A stretch of 64,000 bases of DNA. Source: Arthrobacter ramosus. Lineage in GTDB: Bacteria > Actinomycetota > Actinomycetes > Actinomycetales > Micrococcaceae. The notes under the pieces are model-generated. The model was not told the origin of the DNA. It saw only the letters and a program-made list of their open reading frames with translations, and did not search any database. Both the position numbers and the translations under genes were made by a program. Shown here in pieces: positions 1 through 8,792 of the stretch (positions are counted from its first letter, which is position 1; the number at the start of each line of letters is the position of its first letter). The stretch spans positions 1,612,001-1,676,000 of the forward strand of contig NZ_BAAAWN010000001.1 of the NCBI RefSeq assembly GCF_039535095.1, written 5' to 3'.

Positions 1-1
1 A

Positions 2-250
2 ACAGTTTTCGGGGAAACGTTTGAAATTGCCGGAGTCGCAGCCGGTCGCGTCGCGATTGCCGGCATGCCTCGCATGAGGGTCGAATCACCCACCCCCGAG
101 AGCTGGGCCGACAGCGGAGAGACGCTCATGAAGGACGGCGAGCTGCGGGCATTCCGCAACGCGAGCGAGTCGTTCCGTGACCAGATGGTGTACTTGGCGC
201 CGGAACTGGACGATGTCCTCCCCGCCAACGCGGCAGACGTCTCGAGGTGA
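2..250 (+). CDS. C-terminal end of an unidentified protein (cut by window edge)
   Basis: The frame is open from the first bases and stops at 248-250, so this is the last 82 or so codons of a gene that starts left of the window. No cofactor or catalytic motif is visible, and I do not recognise the family. It lies 77 bp upstream of the F420/NADPH oxidoreductase gene on the same strand and could be the previous gene of the same operon. An internal ATG at 65 is unlikely to be the start, because the reading frame continues without a stop to the window edge. Confidence 0.5.
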   Translation, partial: TVFGETFEIAGVAAGRVAIAGMPRMRVESPTPESWADSGETLMKDGELRAFRNASESFRDQMVYLAPELDDVLPANAADVSR

Positions 251-327
251 CCGCGGCGCTGCATAACCGTCTCGTACCGGCAAATGTCACGGCCAAAACT
301 GGCTCTCAACTCAAAACAAGGATTCTC

Positions 328-1071
328 ATGAAGATCGGCATTCTAGGAGCAGGATCGATAGGCGCGACACTCGCCCGCAAACTGAGCGGCGCCGGCCACG
401 ATGTTAAGGTTGCGAATTCCCGCGGCCCTGAAACCATCAGTTCCGACATTGTGGCATCAGGTGCACGACCAGTAGAGGCAAGCCATGCCGTCACTGACAT
501 CGATGTCCTCATCACGTCCATGCCGCTCAGTCGGATGCCCGAGGTCAAGTCCCTCATCGTCGGCCTGCCAGCCAACACCGTCATTATCGATACGTCCAAC
601 TACTACCCCCTGCGGGATGGGCGGGTGGAAGCCCTGGAAGCCGGGAAGGTCGAAAGCGTCTGGATTACCGAGCAGCTCGGGCGCCCGGTTGCCAAGGCCT
701 GGAACGCCATCACGGCTGGATCCTTCGAAGCCTATGGAAGAGAAGATGGTGATCCAGCCCGGATCGCCATCCCCGTGGCCGCGGACCGCGATCGCGACAA
801 AGCGGTAGCGATGGCCCTCGTCGAAGACACCGGGTTTGACGCTGTCGACGCAGGGTCCCTGGCGGACTCCTGGCGCCAGCAGCCCGGAGCGCCCAGCTAT
901 TGCACCGACTTTACGCGCCAGCAGTTGCCCGGGGCCCTGGCTGCCGCCGATAAGGTCCGGCTCCCGCAGCGACGGGACATCGCGCTGGCCGCCATCACAG
1001 AACGGTTCCCGGACTATTCGGAAGTCACCGCCGACTACCTTGTCCGGCTGCATCGGGCCATCTACAGCTGA
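328..1071 (+). CDS. NADPH-dependent F420 reductase-like oxidoreductase
   Basis: A 247-aa protein that begins with a Rossmann dinucleotide site (MKIGILGAGSIGATLA). This is followed by NSRGPET, the phosphate/NADP-recognition loop typical of the F420H2:NADP oxidoreductase family (NAD_binding_2/F420_oxidored fold), and the family motif DTSNYYPLRDG. I chose ATG 328 because the Rossmann motif starts right after it and a purine-rich caagga lies 6-11 bases upstream; the open frame extends back to 247 without homology. It heads a plus-strand run of catabolic genes. A paralogue with the same motifs is at 21,082-21,798. The substrate is unknown; members act as hydride-transfer enzymes or general NADP oxidoreductases. 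Confidence 0.8.
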   Translation: MKIGILGAGSIGATLARKLSGAGHDVKVANSRGPETISSDIVASGARPVEASHAVTDIDVLITSMPLSRMPEVKSLIVGLPANTVIIDTSNYYPLRDGRVEALEAGKVESVWITEQLGRPVAKAWNAITAGSFEAYGREDGDPARIAIPVAADRDRDKAVAMALVEDTGFDAVDAGSLADSWRQQPGAPSYCTDFTRQQLPGALAAADKVRLPQRRDIALAAITERFPDYSEVTADYLVRLHRAIYS

Positions 1072-1113
1072 ACCCGTGACAATTCACCGTCGGCCGCAGG
1101 CCAAGGAGCAGAA

Positions 1114-2304
1114 GTGAACCGCCAGGAAGATGTAGTCATCTTGGGAGCTGCCCGGACTCCCCAAGGCAGGTTGATGGGCCAACTCGCCACGGTTTCCGCC
1201 GTCGAACTGGGCGGCATTGCAATCGCTGCCGCTTTGGACAGGGCAGGTATCAATGCTGATGCTGTTGACGCCGTTGTCATGGGCCAGGTGATCCAGGCAG
1301 GGGCCGGCCAGAACCCTGCGCGGCAGGCAGCTGTAGCCGGGGGGATCCCACTCAGTGCCCACGCTGTCACCGTTAATAAGGTGTGCCTGTCCGGGCTGAG
1401 CGCGATCATCGAAGCCAGCCGGCTGCTCCAGCTGGGAGAAGCCGAAGTGGTCATCGCCGGCGGACAGGAATCAATGAGCAATGCCCCGCATCTGCTTCCC
1501 GGTTCCCGCGCCGGGCACTTGTACGGGGATGCCGTGCTGACAGACGCCCTTGCCCGCGACGGACTCACCGATGCCTTCGACCACGAGTCAATGGGCCTCA
1601 ACACTGATCGTGCCAACGACCTGCTCGGCATCGGGCGGGCCGAGCAGGACAACGCCGCTGCAGACTCCCACCGGCGGGCAGCAGCTGCCCAAGACGCAGG
1701 GTACTTCGATACGGAAATAGTTCCGGTCAAAGTGCCTCGCCGCCGGGGAGCGCCTGAACTGGCAGCCAGCGACGAGGGTGTCCGGCCGGACAGCAACGAG
1801 GAGTCCCTCAGCAAACTCCGGCCGGCGTTTTCCCCGACGGGTACCGTGACCGCAGGCAACGCCTCGCCGCTCACGGATGGCGCTGCCGCCGTCGTCCTGA
1901 CCACGCGCGGCTATGCGGAAGCCCACGGTTTAGACGTCGTGGCGGTACTTGCGGCCCACGGCCAGATCGCCGGCCCGGACACATCCCTACCGGACAAACC
2001 GGCCCAGGCCATTGCTAAGGCCCTCGGAGTCGCAGGTTGGACGGCGGGGGAGTTGGACTTCGTGGAGATCAACGAAGCGTTCGCCTCCGTGGCGCTCCAC
2101 TCGGCGGCGCAGCTCGGAATCCGGATGGAAAGGGTCAACGTCAACGGCGGTGCCATCGCTCTCGGACACCCCATCGGCGCCTCGGGGGCACGCGTCGTCG
2201 TCTCGGCTGTGTATGAACTCCAGCGCCGCGGAGGGGGCAAGGCGGCGGTGGCCCTGTGTGGTGGGGGCGGGCAGGGCGAGGCACTGCTCCTGTCGTTGGG
2301 CTGA
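1114..2304 (+). CDS. Thiolase (acetyl-CoA C-acyltransferase)
   Basis: A 396-aa thiolase of normal length. The nucleophile cysteine is in VNKVCLSGLSAI, the NEAFA motif carries the active-site Asn/Glu, the His loop is GGAIALGHPIGASGAR, and the C-terminal catalytic cysteine is in ALCGGGGQGEAL. It should catalyse thiolytic cleavage or Claisen condensation of 3-oxoacyl-CoA in the cytoplasm. GTG 1114 is preferred because aaggagcaga lies just upstream. The next gene follows after 3 bases. With the nearby crotonases, acyl-CoA synthetase and MaoC hydratase it forms a beta-oxidation-like set for the catabolic cluster. Confidence 0.93.
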   Translation: MNRQEDVVILGAARTPQGRLMGQLATVSAVELGGIAIAAALDRAGINADAVDAVVMGQVIQAGAGQNPARQAAVAGGIPLSAHAVTVNKVCLSGLSAIIEASRLLQLGEAEVVIAGGQESMSNAPHLLPGSRAGHLYGDAVLTDALARDGLTDAFDHESMGLNTDRANDLLGIGRAEQDNAAADSHRRAAAAQDAGYFDTEIVPVKVPRRRGAPELAASDEGVRPDSNEESLSKLRPAFSPTGTVTAGNASPLTDGAAAVVLTTRGYAEAHGLDVVAVLAAHGQIAGPDTSLPDKPAQAIAKALGVAGWTAGELDFVEINEAFASVALHSAAQLGIRMERVNVNGGAIALGHPIGASGARVVVSAVYELQRRGGGKAAVALCGGGGQGEALLLSLG

Positions 2305-2307
2305 CAG

Positions 2308-2937
2308 ATGACGGGAGTATTTGAGCCCATGAAGGGGGCGGCGCCGAGCAACGGCAGTCCGTCGGAGTGGGCCTCCGAACTGGAGCAACTGCGTGTCCTT
2401 GTTGCGAAGCAGGATTTGAACGAGAACATGATCCGCTATTGCCGGGGCGTGGACCGCAAGGACCTTGACCTGATGAAGTCCACCTACTGGCCTGAGGCGA
2501 CTGAGGATCATGGCATGTTCGTGGGCCTGTCCCATGACTTCTGCGACTGGGTGTATTCCCTGCGCCGGGAGTCCGCCCACAAGGCCAGCCACTACGTGAC
2601 CAACATACTCATTGATCTGATCGGCAACCAGGCAAAGCGTGAAACGGCCTTTATCTACCTGGCCCTGCCGGCCGACGGCGGCCCTACCGATCTGCTGTTT
2701 GGCCGTTACCGGGACCTGTGCGAGCGGCGCGAGGGGGAGTGGAAGGTGCTCGCGAGGACTTGCGTCTGGGACGGGGCGCAACGACTCGCCCCGGAAGCGG
2801 ACGTCGCCGAGCTGTTCGGCATCCCGCCCACGTCCAACTTCGGTGACCGCTATCCGCGCGACCCGACCTATGCCACGGATTGGGGAAAAGCATCCCCGGT
2901 CCAGACTACGAATGCAAAGGAGCATCTCCATGACTAG
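2308..2937 (+). CDS. SnoaL-like (NTF2 fold) protein
   Basis: A 209-aa protein of the SnoaL-like/nuclear transport factor 2 family. Visible family features are the YCRGVDRKDLDLMKSTYWPE block, where Asp/His and Tyr residues line the cone-shaped cavity, and the later GRYRDLCERREGEWK block. Relatives include polyketide cyclases, ring-hydroxylating dioxygenase beta-like proteins and dehydratases, so the reaction cannot be named. It starts 3 bases after the thiolase stop and overlaps the following SDR by 8 bases (ATGACTAG), which implies translational coupling. A second copy with the same two blocks is at 22,032-22,571. Confidence 0.75.
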   Translation: MTGVFEPMKGAAPSNGSPSEWASELEQLRVLVAKQDLNENMIRYCRGVDRKDLDLMKSTYWPEATEDHGMFVGLSHDFCDWVYSLRRESAHKASHYVTNILIDLIGNQAKRETAFIYLALPADGGPTDLLFGRYRDLCERREGEWKVLARTCVWDGAQRLAPEADVAELFGIPPTSNFGDRYPRDPTYATDWGKASPVQTTNAKEHLHD

Positions 2938-3850
2938 CGATCAAATCCTCGCTGGAAAGCACGTCCTCATTACCGGCGCCGGCCGCGGCCTCGGCGAGGC
3001 GTATGCACGCGCGGCCGCAGCGGAAGGCGCCCGCGTGGTCGTTTCCGACATTAACGCCGAGAGCGCCGAGGCAGTGGCCGAGTCAATTAACCGCGAGGGC
3101 GGCGAAGCATTAGCCGTCGCCGCGGACGTCACCGATTGGGACAGTTGCGAGCGGCTGGTCGCTGCTGCCGTGGAACGCTTCGGGAAGCTGGACGGCCTGG
3201 TCAACAACGCCGGCTACTTGGAGACGGTGACTGCCGGGCAGGAGACCCAGGAGCACATTCGCCGCCACGTCGACATCAACGTCTGTGGTACCTACTTCAT
3301 GTCAGTCCACGGCCTCGCCGCCATGGAGGGGCGGGGATCGATCGTCAACGTGACCTCGGGCGCGGTTGCGGGTCTCCGGATGATGAGCGCCTATGCCGCA
3401 GCCAAGGCAGCGATCGCCTCCTTGACCTTCGCCTGGGCTACCGAGTTCGGCGCCGAAGGGGGAGACATCCGGGTCAATGCCATGGCGCCCCACGCCGACA
3501 CACCGATGATGACGGCAGGGACCGAGGCGTACACGAAGTTCTTCGGTGGCAACCCCGTCGCGCCGCCACCTTCCACAAACGCTCCAGTGGTGCTGTATCT
3601 CCTGTCCGACCTCAGCAAGGGAGTGAACGGCCAGGTGGTCCGCTTTGCCAACGGGCATGACCTGATGCTGTTGTCGCACCCCGCCATCGTCGACTCCGCC
3701 CTCACCCGCGAGACATGGACGCCCCTTGATGTCAGTGCGGCGTTTGATGACGTGCTGCGGGCCAGGATGCAGCCGTGCGGCCAACTGACGTACATGGACT
3801 CCCGAATCACGGAGCCCGAGCTGACGGAGTTTGCAGGAGTCAGCCAGTGA
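2930..3850 (+). CDS. Short-chain dehydrogenase/reductase
   Basis: A 306-aa classical SDR with NAD(P)-binding TGAGRGLG near residue 14, NNAG near residue 90, and catalytic YAAAK preceded by an active-site Ser in NVTSGA. The C-terminal extension beyond the SDR core (about residues 240-306) is longer than in simple 250-aa members. ATG 2930 follows aaaggagcatctcc, a good ribosome site, and overlaps the upstream gene. It probably oxidises a hydroxy intermediate of the pathway. The stop overlaps the next start (GTGA), so it is co-translated with the FAD hydroxylase. Confidence 0.88.
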   Translation: MTSDQILAGKHVLITGAGRGLGEAYARAAAAEGARVVVSDINAESAEAVAESINREGGEALAVAADVTDWDSCERLVAAAVERFGKLDGLVNNAGYLETVTAGQETQEHIRRHVDINVCGTYFMSVHGLAAMEGRGSIVNVTSGAVAGLRMMSAYAAAKAAIASLTFAWATEFGAEGGDIRVNAMAPHADTPMMTAGTEAYTKFFGGNPVAPPPSTNAPVVLYLLSDLSKGVNGQVVRFANGHDLMLLSHPAIVDSALTRETWTPLDVSAAFDDVLRARMQPCGQLTYMDSRITEPELTEFAGVSQ

Positions 3851-5469
3851 ACCAGCGGCACGAACCCGCGAAGCGCAACGTCGACGTTCTGATCATTGGA
3901 GCCGGTCCGGTCGGGCTTTCGGCGGCGATCCTCCTGGGACGGTTCGGCGTCGACACACTCGTGGTCGAGCGACGGACCGAGCGGTCGCGCCACCCGAGGT
4001 CCCGGGCCGTCAGTTGCCGCACCATGGAGGTGTTTCGAGAACTCGGCGTCACCGAAGAAGTGCGTGCAGCGGCGCTTCCGGGCGGACCGCGCCGCCTGCT
4101 CGGGAGCGATGCGGTATCGCCATGGCGTTCAGTCGTCACCAGCGACGCGCATGCGGATGGGCCCTCGGATACCAGGCTCGGTCCGGAGACGCTGGACGTC
4201 GTTCTGTGCTCCCAGGACGCGCTTGAGCCCATTCTCGTTGACGCGGCGCAGGCCGAGGACACCGTCACGATCGACTTCGGAAGCACGGTATCGACGGTGA
4301 ACGACACAGGGGCAGAGGTCCTCGTGTCCATCACCAGTGACAAGGGCCAGGAAGTTGTCGCCGCAAAGTATGTGATCGCGGCCGACGGCGCCGCCAGCCA
4401 GGTGCGCACCGCCTTGGGGATCGGGACCACCGGGGATCAGGACCTGCAGACGGCGGTCAGCGTCCTGTTCCGTTCGCCTGTTATCCAGCGGCGCACGGGC
4501 GATCCGTCCAGCTTTATCTATCTGGATAATCCGGACACGATCGGGGCTGTCGTGATCGCTCCCGTGGACGCGACCGACCGTGTGGCGATGCTGGGCCGCC
4601 CCTTGGTCATGGACAGGATGCCTTTCGAGGACATTGATTGGACGACGGAGATACGCGACGCAATCGGCGATCCTGACGAGTCGGTGGAAGTGATGGACGC
4701 CCGCACCTGGACCGTGGGCGCCTGGGTCGCCGACCGCTACCAGTCCGGCCGGATCCTGCTCGCCGGAGACGCGGTGCACGTCATGCCTCCTTACGGCGGG
4801 TTCAACCAAAACACCGGCATTCAGGACGTCCACAACGTCGCTTGGAAGCTTGCAGCGGTCCTCAAGGGATGGGCGGATCCTGCCCTCCTGGATACCTACG
4901 AAGTGGAGCGACGGCCCGTGGCGGTGTTCAACATGGCCGAAGCTGTCCGCAACTTCCGGTCCATTGTGGGCAACGCCGAGGAAGGCCCGCGCTCCTTCCG
5001 GCCGGAGAACTTTGTGCACCCCGGCCTGGACATCGGATTCCGCTACGACCGTGGAGCAGTTGCCGGAGCCACATCGCCGGATTCCGGCTGGCCGGTAGGA
5101 ACCTTCACTCCCACGGCTGCCGTGGGTGAACGCGCACCGCATGTCTGGCTCAACGCTGAGGGCACTGTCTCAACGCTGGACTTGTTCGGACGTGAACTGA
5201 CCATCCTCGCGCGCTCCGGCTCGGAACCTGCACTGGAGGCAGCCCAGCGCGCAGATAGCCTCGGCATTCCACACCGCTCGGTGACGTTCGGGCACTTGGG
5301 GGATTTCGTTGGTGCCGAGGCCGAGTGGGCTGCTGCTTACCGGGTTATCGGGGACGAGGCCATCCTTGTTCGGCCGGACGGCCACGTCCTTGCCCGCCTG
5401 GACGGCAATGAGCCCGGCGCCGTGGACCGCGCCCTTCTTGCTTACGCGGGCCGGAGCGCAGCTCCATGA
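3847..5469 (+). CDS. FAD-dependent class A monooxygenase (PheA/MhpA-type)
   Basis: A 540-aa flavoprotein hydroxylase. It has GAGPVGLSAAILL near residue 20 (FAD ADP site), a RSRAVSCRTMEVFRELG block after the first beta-strand as in phenol/MhpA-like hydroxylases, and the second FAD motif GRILLAGDAVHVMPPYGG. The C-terminal 150 residues match the thioredoxin-like tail of this group. It should use NAD(P)H and O2 to hydroxylate a cyclic or aromatic substrate. The GTG start at 3847 overlaps the SDR stop, placing it last in the operon 1114-5469. The exact substrate is not readable. Confidence 0.85.
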   Translation: MNQRHEPAKRNVDVLIIGAGPVGLSAAILLGRFGVDTLVVERRTERSRHPRSRAVSCRTMEVFRELGVTEEVRAAALPGGPRRLLGSDAVSPWRSVVTSDAHADGPSDTRLGPETLDVVLCSQDALEPILVDAAQAEDTVTIDFGSTVSTVNDTGAEVLVSITSDKGQEVVAAKYVIAADGAASQVRTALGIGTTGDQDLQTAVSVLFRSPVIQRRTGDPSSFIYLDNPDTIGAVVIAPVDATDRVAMLGRPLVMDRMPFEDIDWTTEIRDAIGDPDESVEVMDARTWTVGAWVADRYQSGRILLAGDAVHVMPPYGGFNQNTGIQDVHNVAWKLAAVLKGWADPALLDTYEVERRPVAVFNMAEAVRNFRSIVGNAEEGPRSFRPENFVHPGLDIGFRYDRGAVAGATSPDSGWPVGTFTPTAAVGERAPHVWLNAEGTVSTLDLFGRELTILARSGSEPALEAAQRADSLGIPHRSVTFGHLGDFVGAEAEWAAAYRVIGDEAILVRPDGHVLARLDGNEPGAVDRALLAYAGRSAAP

Positions 5470-5676
5470 TTCCGGCGGAACTCGACCTGCCGCCGCCGGT
5501 AAATAGGTGACACGGCCCGAACACATCGCTATTCCCGGCGCTAATTTCTATCTTTACTATTGAGAATTTGCGCTATTTGTACATAGGGTTCATATTACGA
5601 TAGTTTGGCCGGCGGCCGGACAAGTCGTGATGCAGCCGCAACTCATTGCCCAATCACAGAAATAAGGAGATTCACG

Positions 5677-6492
5677 ATGGCGTGGATAACGTTTGATGAC
5701 TACAAGGACAAGTACCAGCACATCAAACTGGAACGTGACGAAGACGGCATCCTGCTGGTCACGTTCCACACGGATGGCAGCGACGTGGTCTGGGGTGTAG
5801 GAGTCCATGACAACGTTTCATCGCTCTGGGATGACATCAGCAGGGACCGGGGAAACCGGGTTGTCATCATCACCGGGGCGGGCGACACCTTCATCGACAA
5901 GGAAGCCCCGATTGACAACAAGAACTGGGTCACGCCCGAAATCTGGCTCGGCCTCCATCACGACGCCAAGCGCCTTGTGCTCGGCCACCTCGACATCGAA
6001 GTTCCGATGATCGCGGCAGTGAACGGTCCCGCAAGGTATCACAACGAGCAGGCGCTGCTCTGCGACATCGTCATCGCTTCCGAGGATGCCGTTTTCGCCG
6101 ATCATGCACACTTCTCCCAGGGGAACATTCCGGGCGACGGGATGCAGATTATCTGGCCGCTGGTTATTGGTTTGAACCGCGGCCGGTACTTCCACCTCAC
6201 CGGACAGGAGATCACCGCGCAGCAGGCCTACGAATGGGGTGCTGTGAACGAGGTGGTGCCCAAGGATCAGGTAGTTGCCAGGGCATACGAACTCGCGCGG
6301 ATGCTGGCTGCGAAGCCTACGCTGACGCTGCGTTCCACCCGGATGCTTATGGTGAACGAGCTCAAGAAGACCATGAATGACGCGGTCAGCCACGGAATGA
6401 TGACCGAAGGTCTTGTTGCAATGGGCGAAGGCTGGAATCCGACTCCGCTCACCGGACCGGAACTCGCTGCAGGGGTCAAGACTCCCGCCTGA
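5677..6492 (+). CDS. Crotonase-family beta-diketone hydrolase, 6-oxocamphor hydrolase-like
   Basis: A 271-aa crotonase that resembles 6-oxocamphor hydrolase rather than a normal enoyl-CoA hydratase. The N-terminal KYQHIKLERD block, the His in WGVGVHDN, the IEVPMIAAVNGP strand, and above all HFSQGNIPGDG followed by GLNRGRYFHLTGQE match that enzyme; in the known enzyme this loop carries catalytic His and Asp. Such enzymes cleave a C-C bond of cyclic 1,3-diketones by a retro-Claisen reaction. ATG 5677 follows aaggaga. Alternative start codons upstream (5605) lack a ribosome site. The gene ends at a strong terminator (6501-6535), so it is probably monocistronic. Confidence 0.72.
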   Translation: MAWITFDDYKDKYQHIKLERDEDGILLVTFHTDGSDVVWGVGVHDNVSSLWDDISRDRGNRVVIITGAGDTFIDKEAPIDNKNWVTPEIWLGLHHDAKRLVLGHLDIEVPMIAAVNGPARYHNEQALLCDIVIASEDAVFADHAHFSQGNIPGDGMQIIWPLVIGLNRGRYFHLTGQEITAQQAYEWGAVNEVVPKDQVVARAYELARMLAAKPTLTLRSTRMLMVNELKKTMNDAVSHGMMTEGLVAMGEGWNPTPLTGPELAAGVKTPA

Positions 6493-6500
6493 CGCAAACG

Positions 6501-6535
6501 AAAGCGCCGACGACTTGAGATGTCGTCGGCGCTTT
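6501..6535 (+). terminator. Rho-independent terminator-like hairpin after the diketone hydrolase
   Basis: A perfect 14-bp inverted repeat, AAAGCGCCGACGAC (6501-6514) and GTCGTCGGCGCTTT (6522-6535), with a 7-base loop, 9 bases after the stop codon. Confidence 0.8.
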
Positions 6536-6603
6536 CTGCTCTGGTTAAACTGCGCTGACCAAGGGCGTTGGATGTTCGCCACGCGAATCGCTGTAAACGA
6601 CGA

Positions 6604-6644
6604 AACCGTTCCTGGCACGAACCAAAGCCCGGCCAGGAACGGTT
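6604..6644 (-). terminator. Hairpin terminator after the PEP mutase-family gene
   Basis: Inverted repeat AACCGTTCCTGGC (6604-6616) and GCCAGGAACGGTT (6632-6644), just beyond the minus-strand gene that ends at 6661. With the 6501-6535 hairpin it separates two convergent genes. Confidence 0.65.
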
Positions 6645-6660
6645 GCGTCTGGAAGATCTG

Positions 6661-7536
6661 TCAGGAATAACCGAAATGGCGGGCCCGGCGGGCCCACTCT
6701 GCCGCATCGATTGCTTCCATGATGGGCAGGTAAGCGCCGCCTTCTGCTTCACCCTCGAGCAACTCACCACGCGCCAGGAGGGACAGATTCTCGCGGAAGC
6801 CTGCCACGGCCCCGTTCACGGTGTTGATGACCAGCAGCATCTTCACACCGGCGTCTTCGAGTTCCTGGCGCTCCTCCAGGGTTGGATTCTTCACGGTCAC
6901 CATGACGTACTTGCCAGGGACGACTGCCGAGAGCTTGGGCAAGTCGAGAAGGGGGTAGCCGCACGGATAGAGCATGTCTGCGCCGGCGGCAGAATAGGCG
7001 GCCATGCGCTCAGCGAGATTGTCGAAGCCAAAGCGGCTGGCATCCGAGCGGGCAACGATCACCGTGTCCGGGGACGTCCGGGCTTCCACGCAGGCACGGA
7101 TGATGTTGCTCATCTCATCGACGCTGCGAAGTTTGAGTTGCGGCTTCCAGCGCTCTCCGCCGTCTTTGGGTGTCCAAAAGTGCTTCGTTGCGGGCACCAT
7201 GTCTTCGACCAGCAGGGCTGCGACGCCGGCTTGCTCGGCAAGTTGGACGCCGCGGAATGCTTGGAGAGGTGATCCTCCTGCATCATCGAAGTCGAGAATG
7301 AGTGGCAGATCGGTGATTGCCGTGATGCGCCTGCCGGCCTCGATGAGTTCTCCCTGGGAAATAAAGCCGTTATCCGGCACCCCGTAGTGGAAGTTGGAGT
7401 AGGTGCCGCCGGCGATGAGCACGACGTCGAAGCCGGCTTGCTCAATCATTTTCGCCGAGAGTGCATCGTAGGCACCCGGCGCGATGATCATCTTGGAGTC
7501 CGCAAGCAGTTCCCGGAGTCTTTGGGCGGGTTTCAT
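6661..7536 (-). CDS. Isocitrate lyase/PEP mutase superfamily protein
   Basis: A 291-aa TIM-barrel protein of the isocitrate lyase/PEP mutase superfamily. It opens with the family block MIIAPGAYDALSAKMIEQAGF and has a metal-site loop in LILDFDDAGG and ALLVEDMV where the lyases carry their Mg-binding acidic residues. The classic KKCGH lyase loop is replaced by PATKHFW, so it is not a standard isocitrate or methylisocitrate lyase. It probably cleaves or decarboxylates a small 2-oxo acid. The start at 7536 has GAAGGGAAAG upstream; the open frame to 7686 has no such signal. It is divergent from the enoyl-CoA hydratase at 7703. Confidence 0.75.
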   Translation of the reverse strand: MKPAQRLRELLADSKMIIAPGAYDALSAKMIEQAGFDVVLIAGGTYSNFHYGVPDNGFISQGELIEAGRRITAITDLPLILDFDDAGGSPLQAFRGVQLAEQAGVAALLVEDMVPATKHFWTPKDGGERWKPQLKLRSVDEMSNIIRACVEARTSPDTVIVARSDASRFGFDNLAERMAAYSAAGADMLYPCGYPLLDLPKLSAVVPGKYVMVTVKNPTLEERQELEDAGVKMLLVINTVNGAVAGFRENLSLLARGELLEGEAEGGAYLPIMEAIDAAEWARRARHFGYS

Positions 7537-7603
7537 GGGCTTTCCCTTCTTTTCGTCGGAGTTTATGGCTACGACGGAAAGAGTTTTCGCGGAACGTAGC
7601 AGT

Positions 7604-7625
7604 GTTACTATCGTATCACGGTAAC
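7604..7625. promoter_or_regulatory. Possible operator in the divergent promoter 7537-7702
   Basis: An imperfect inverted repeat GTTAC-N12-GTAAC lies in an AT-richer patch between two divergent genes. Its inner part (ACTATCGTA, complement TACGATAGT) recurs as TACGATAGT near 5597-5605 upstream of the diketone hydrolase, which hints at a shared regulator. No protein is assigned. Confidence 0.35.
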
Positions 7626-7702
7626 TATATTCACTATTTGAAAAGTGGCCGACAAGGGAGTCAGCATCGTGTTGCTTTCTCCTCATCAGTACGACCTAAA
7701 GG

Positions 7703-8545
7703 ATGACCATGCAACAGACCAAGCCCCAAGACGCAGTAAGCAACAACGTCAGTGAGCCAAGCGTTCACGTCAGCAACTCGGGGGGAGTTCGCGTCATAAC
7801 GATCACCCGTCCGCACAAGCGCAACGCGATTGACCGTCCCACTGCCCTGGCGCTTGCGGCCGCGTTCGATGAATTTGATGCCGATGATTCTGCAAGTATC
7901 GCCATCCTCACCGGCGCTGGCGGATATTTCTCCGCCGGCGCCGACCTCGCGTCGGTTGCAGCGGGGGATGTCCCGGTCATCGAGGGACGCGGGTTCGCCG
8001 GCATCACCCGCCGGACGCCGGTGAAACCTGTCATTGCCGCCGTCGAAGGCTATGCCTACGCAGGGGGCTTTGAGCTTGCCCTTGCATGCGACTTGATCGT
8101 CGCCAGCTCAACGGCGTCGTTTGCCCTGCCGGAGGTAAAACGGGGACTCATCGCAGCCGGCGGCGGGCTGCTCCGCTTGCCGGACCGTATGCCCTATCAC
8201 ATCGCCATGGAGCTGGCGCTGCTGGGGGAGCCAATCACTGCGGCACGCCTCGCCGAGCTCGGCCTCATCAACAGGCTGACGGCCCCGGGCAAAGCGCTCG
8301 ATACCGCGCTCGAACTCGCCGGGAAAATCCAGCTCAACGGACCCGTTGCCATGAAGACCGCCAAGCGCATCATCTCGGAGTCGCGCTATGCGGCGACCGA
8401 GGCGCGTTTCGCTGCCCAGGAAGAAATCGTTTCACCGTTACGAAGCGGACCGGAAGCACGTGAGGGTGCGTTGGCTTTTGTGGAACGGCGCGACCCGGCC
8501 TGGGTCATCGCTGCACATGCAACGCGGGCCCCTGAAGCACCGTAA
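7703..8545 (+). CDS. Enoyl-CoA hydratase/isomerase
   Basis: A 280-aa crotonase of standard length. RPHKRNAIDRPT is followed by the oxyanion-hole strand FSAGADLASVA and the second oxyanion loop YAYAGGFELALACDLIVAS. A Glu is present near the usual hydratase position (PEVKRGL). It should hydrate or isomerise an enoyl-CoA in the cytoplasm. Two in-frame ATGs (7703, 7709) lie behind aaagg; either could be used. It is divergent from the PEP mutase-family gene and followed by the first copy of the 70-bp intergenic repeat. Confidence 0.88.
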   Translation: MTMQQTKPQDAVSNNVSEPSVHVSNSGGVRVITITRPHKRNAIDRPTALALAAAFDEFDADDSASIAILTGAGGYFSAGADLASVAAGDVPVIEGRGFAGITRRTPVKPVIAAVEGYAYAGGFELALACDLIVASSTASFALPEVKRGLIAAGGGLLRLPDRMPYHIAMELALLGEPITAARLAELGLINRLTAPGKALDTALELAGKIQLNGPVAMKTAKRIISESRYAATEARFAAQEEIVSPLRSGPEAREGALAFVERRDPAWVIAAHATRAPEAP

Positions 8546-8553
8546 TCAGGATT

Positions 8554-8623
8554 CTGGCATGGCTTCCTACGTCATTGGCGTCCTATGCCGTGTCGCTCAA
8601 GGTCCGCCCGCTCTTAGCGTTAT
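8554..8623 (+). repeat. 70-bp conserved intergenic repeat, copy 1
   Basis: It contains TGGCA, then TTGGCGT 21 bp later (8575), then GCTCTTAGCGTTAT (8610-8623). Spacing is identical to the four other copies at 16,471, 18,528, 21,907 and 32,935. It lies between the enoyl-CoA hydratase and the M24 peptidase gene at 8793. It could be a regulatory site or part of a leader peptide, since it is open on the plus strand (LASYAVSLKVRPLLAL). Confidence 0.75.
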
Positions 8624-8792
8624 CTCAGAACAAACGTCGGATGATCACTGACCTCAACGGACACCCGGTGGGCTTCCCGAACTTCTACGGGATGCCCGTA
8701 GCTCCCGGACGGCCCGACCGCATCGCCGCGGACGACGCCCCGACAGCCGCGGACCACGGATCAGTATAAAAACATGAAAGGCCAAGGCAACG

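Noticed and set aside
5525..5576. Possible sixth copy of the 70-bp repeat (GGCGC ... TTTGCGCTATTT)
   Set aside because: The spacing between the two boxes is about seven bases too short, and the flanking bases do not match; all true copies keep exact spacing.
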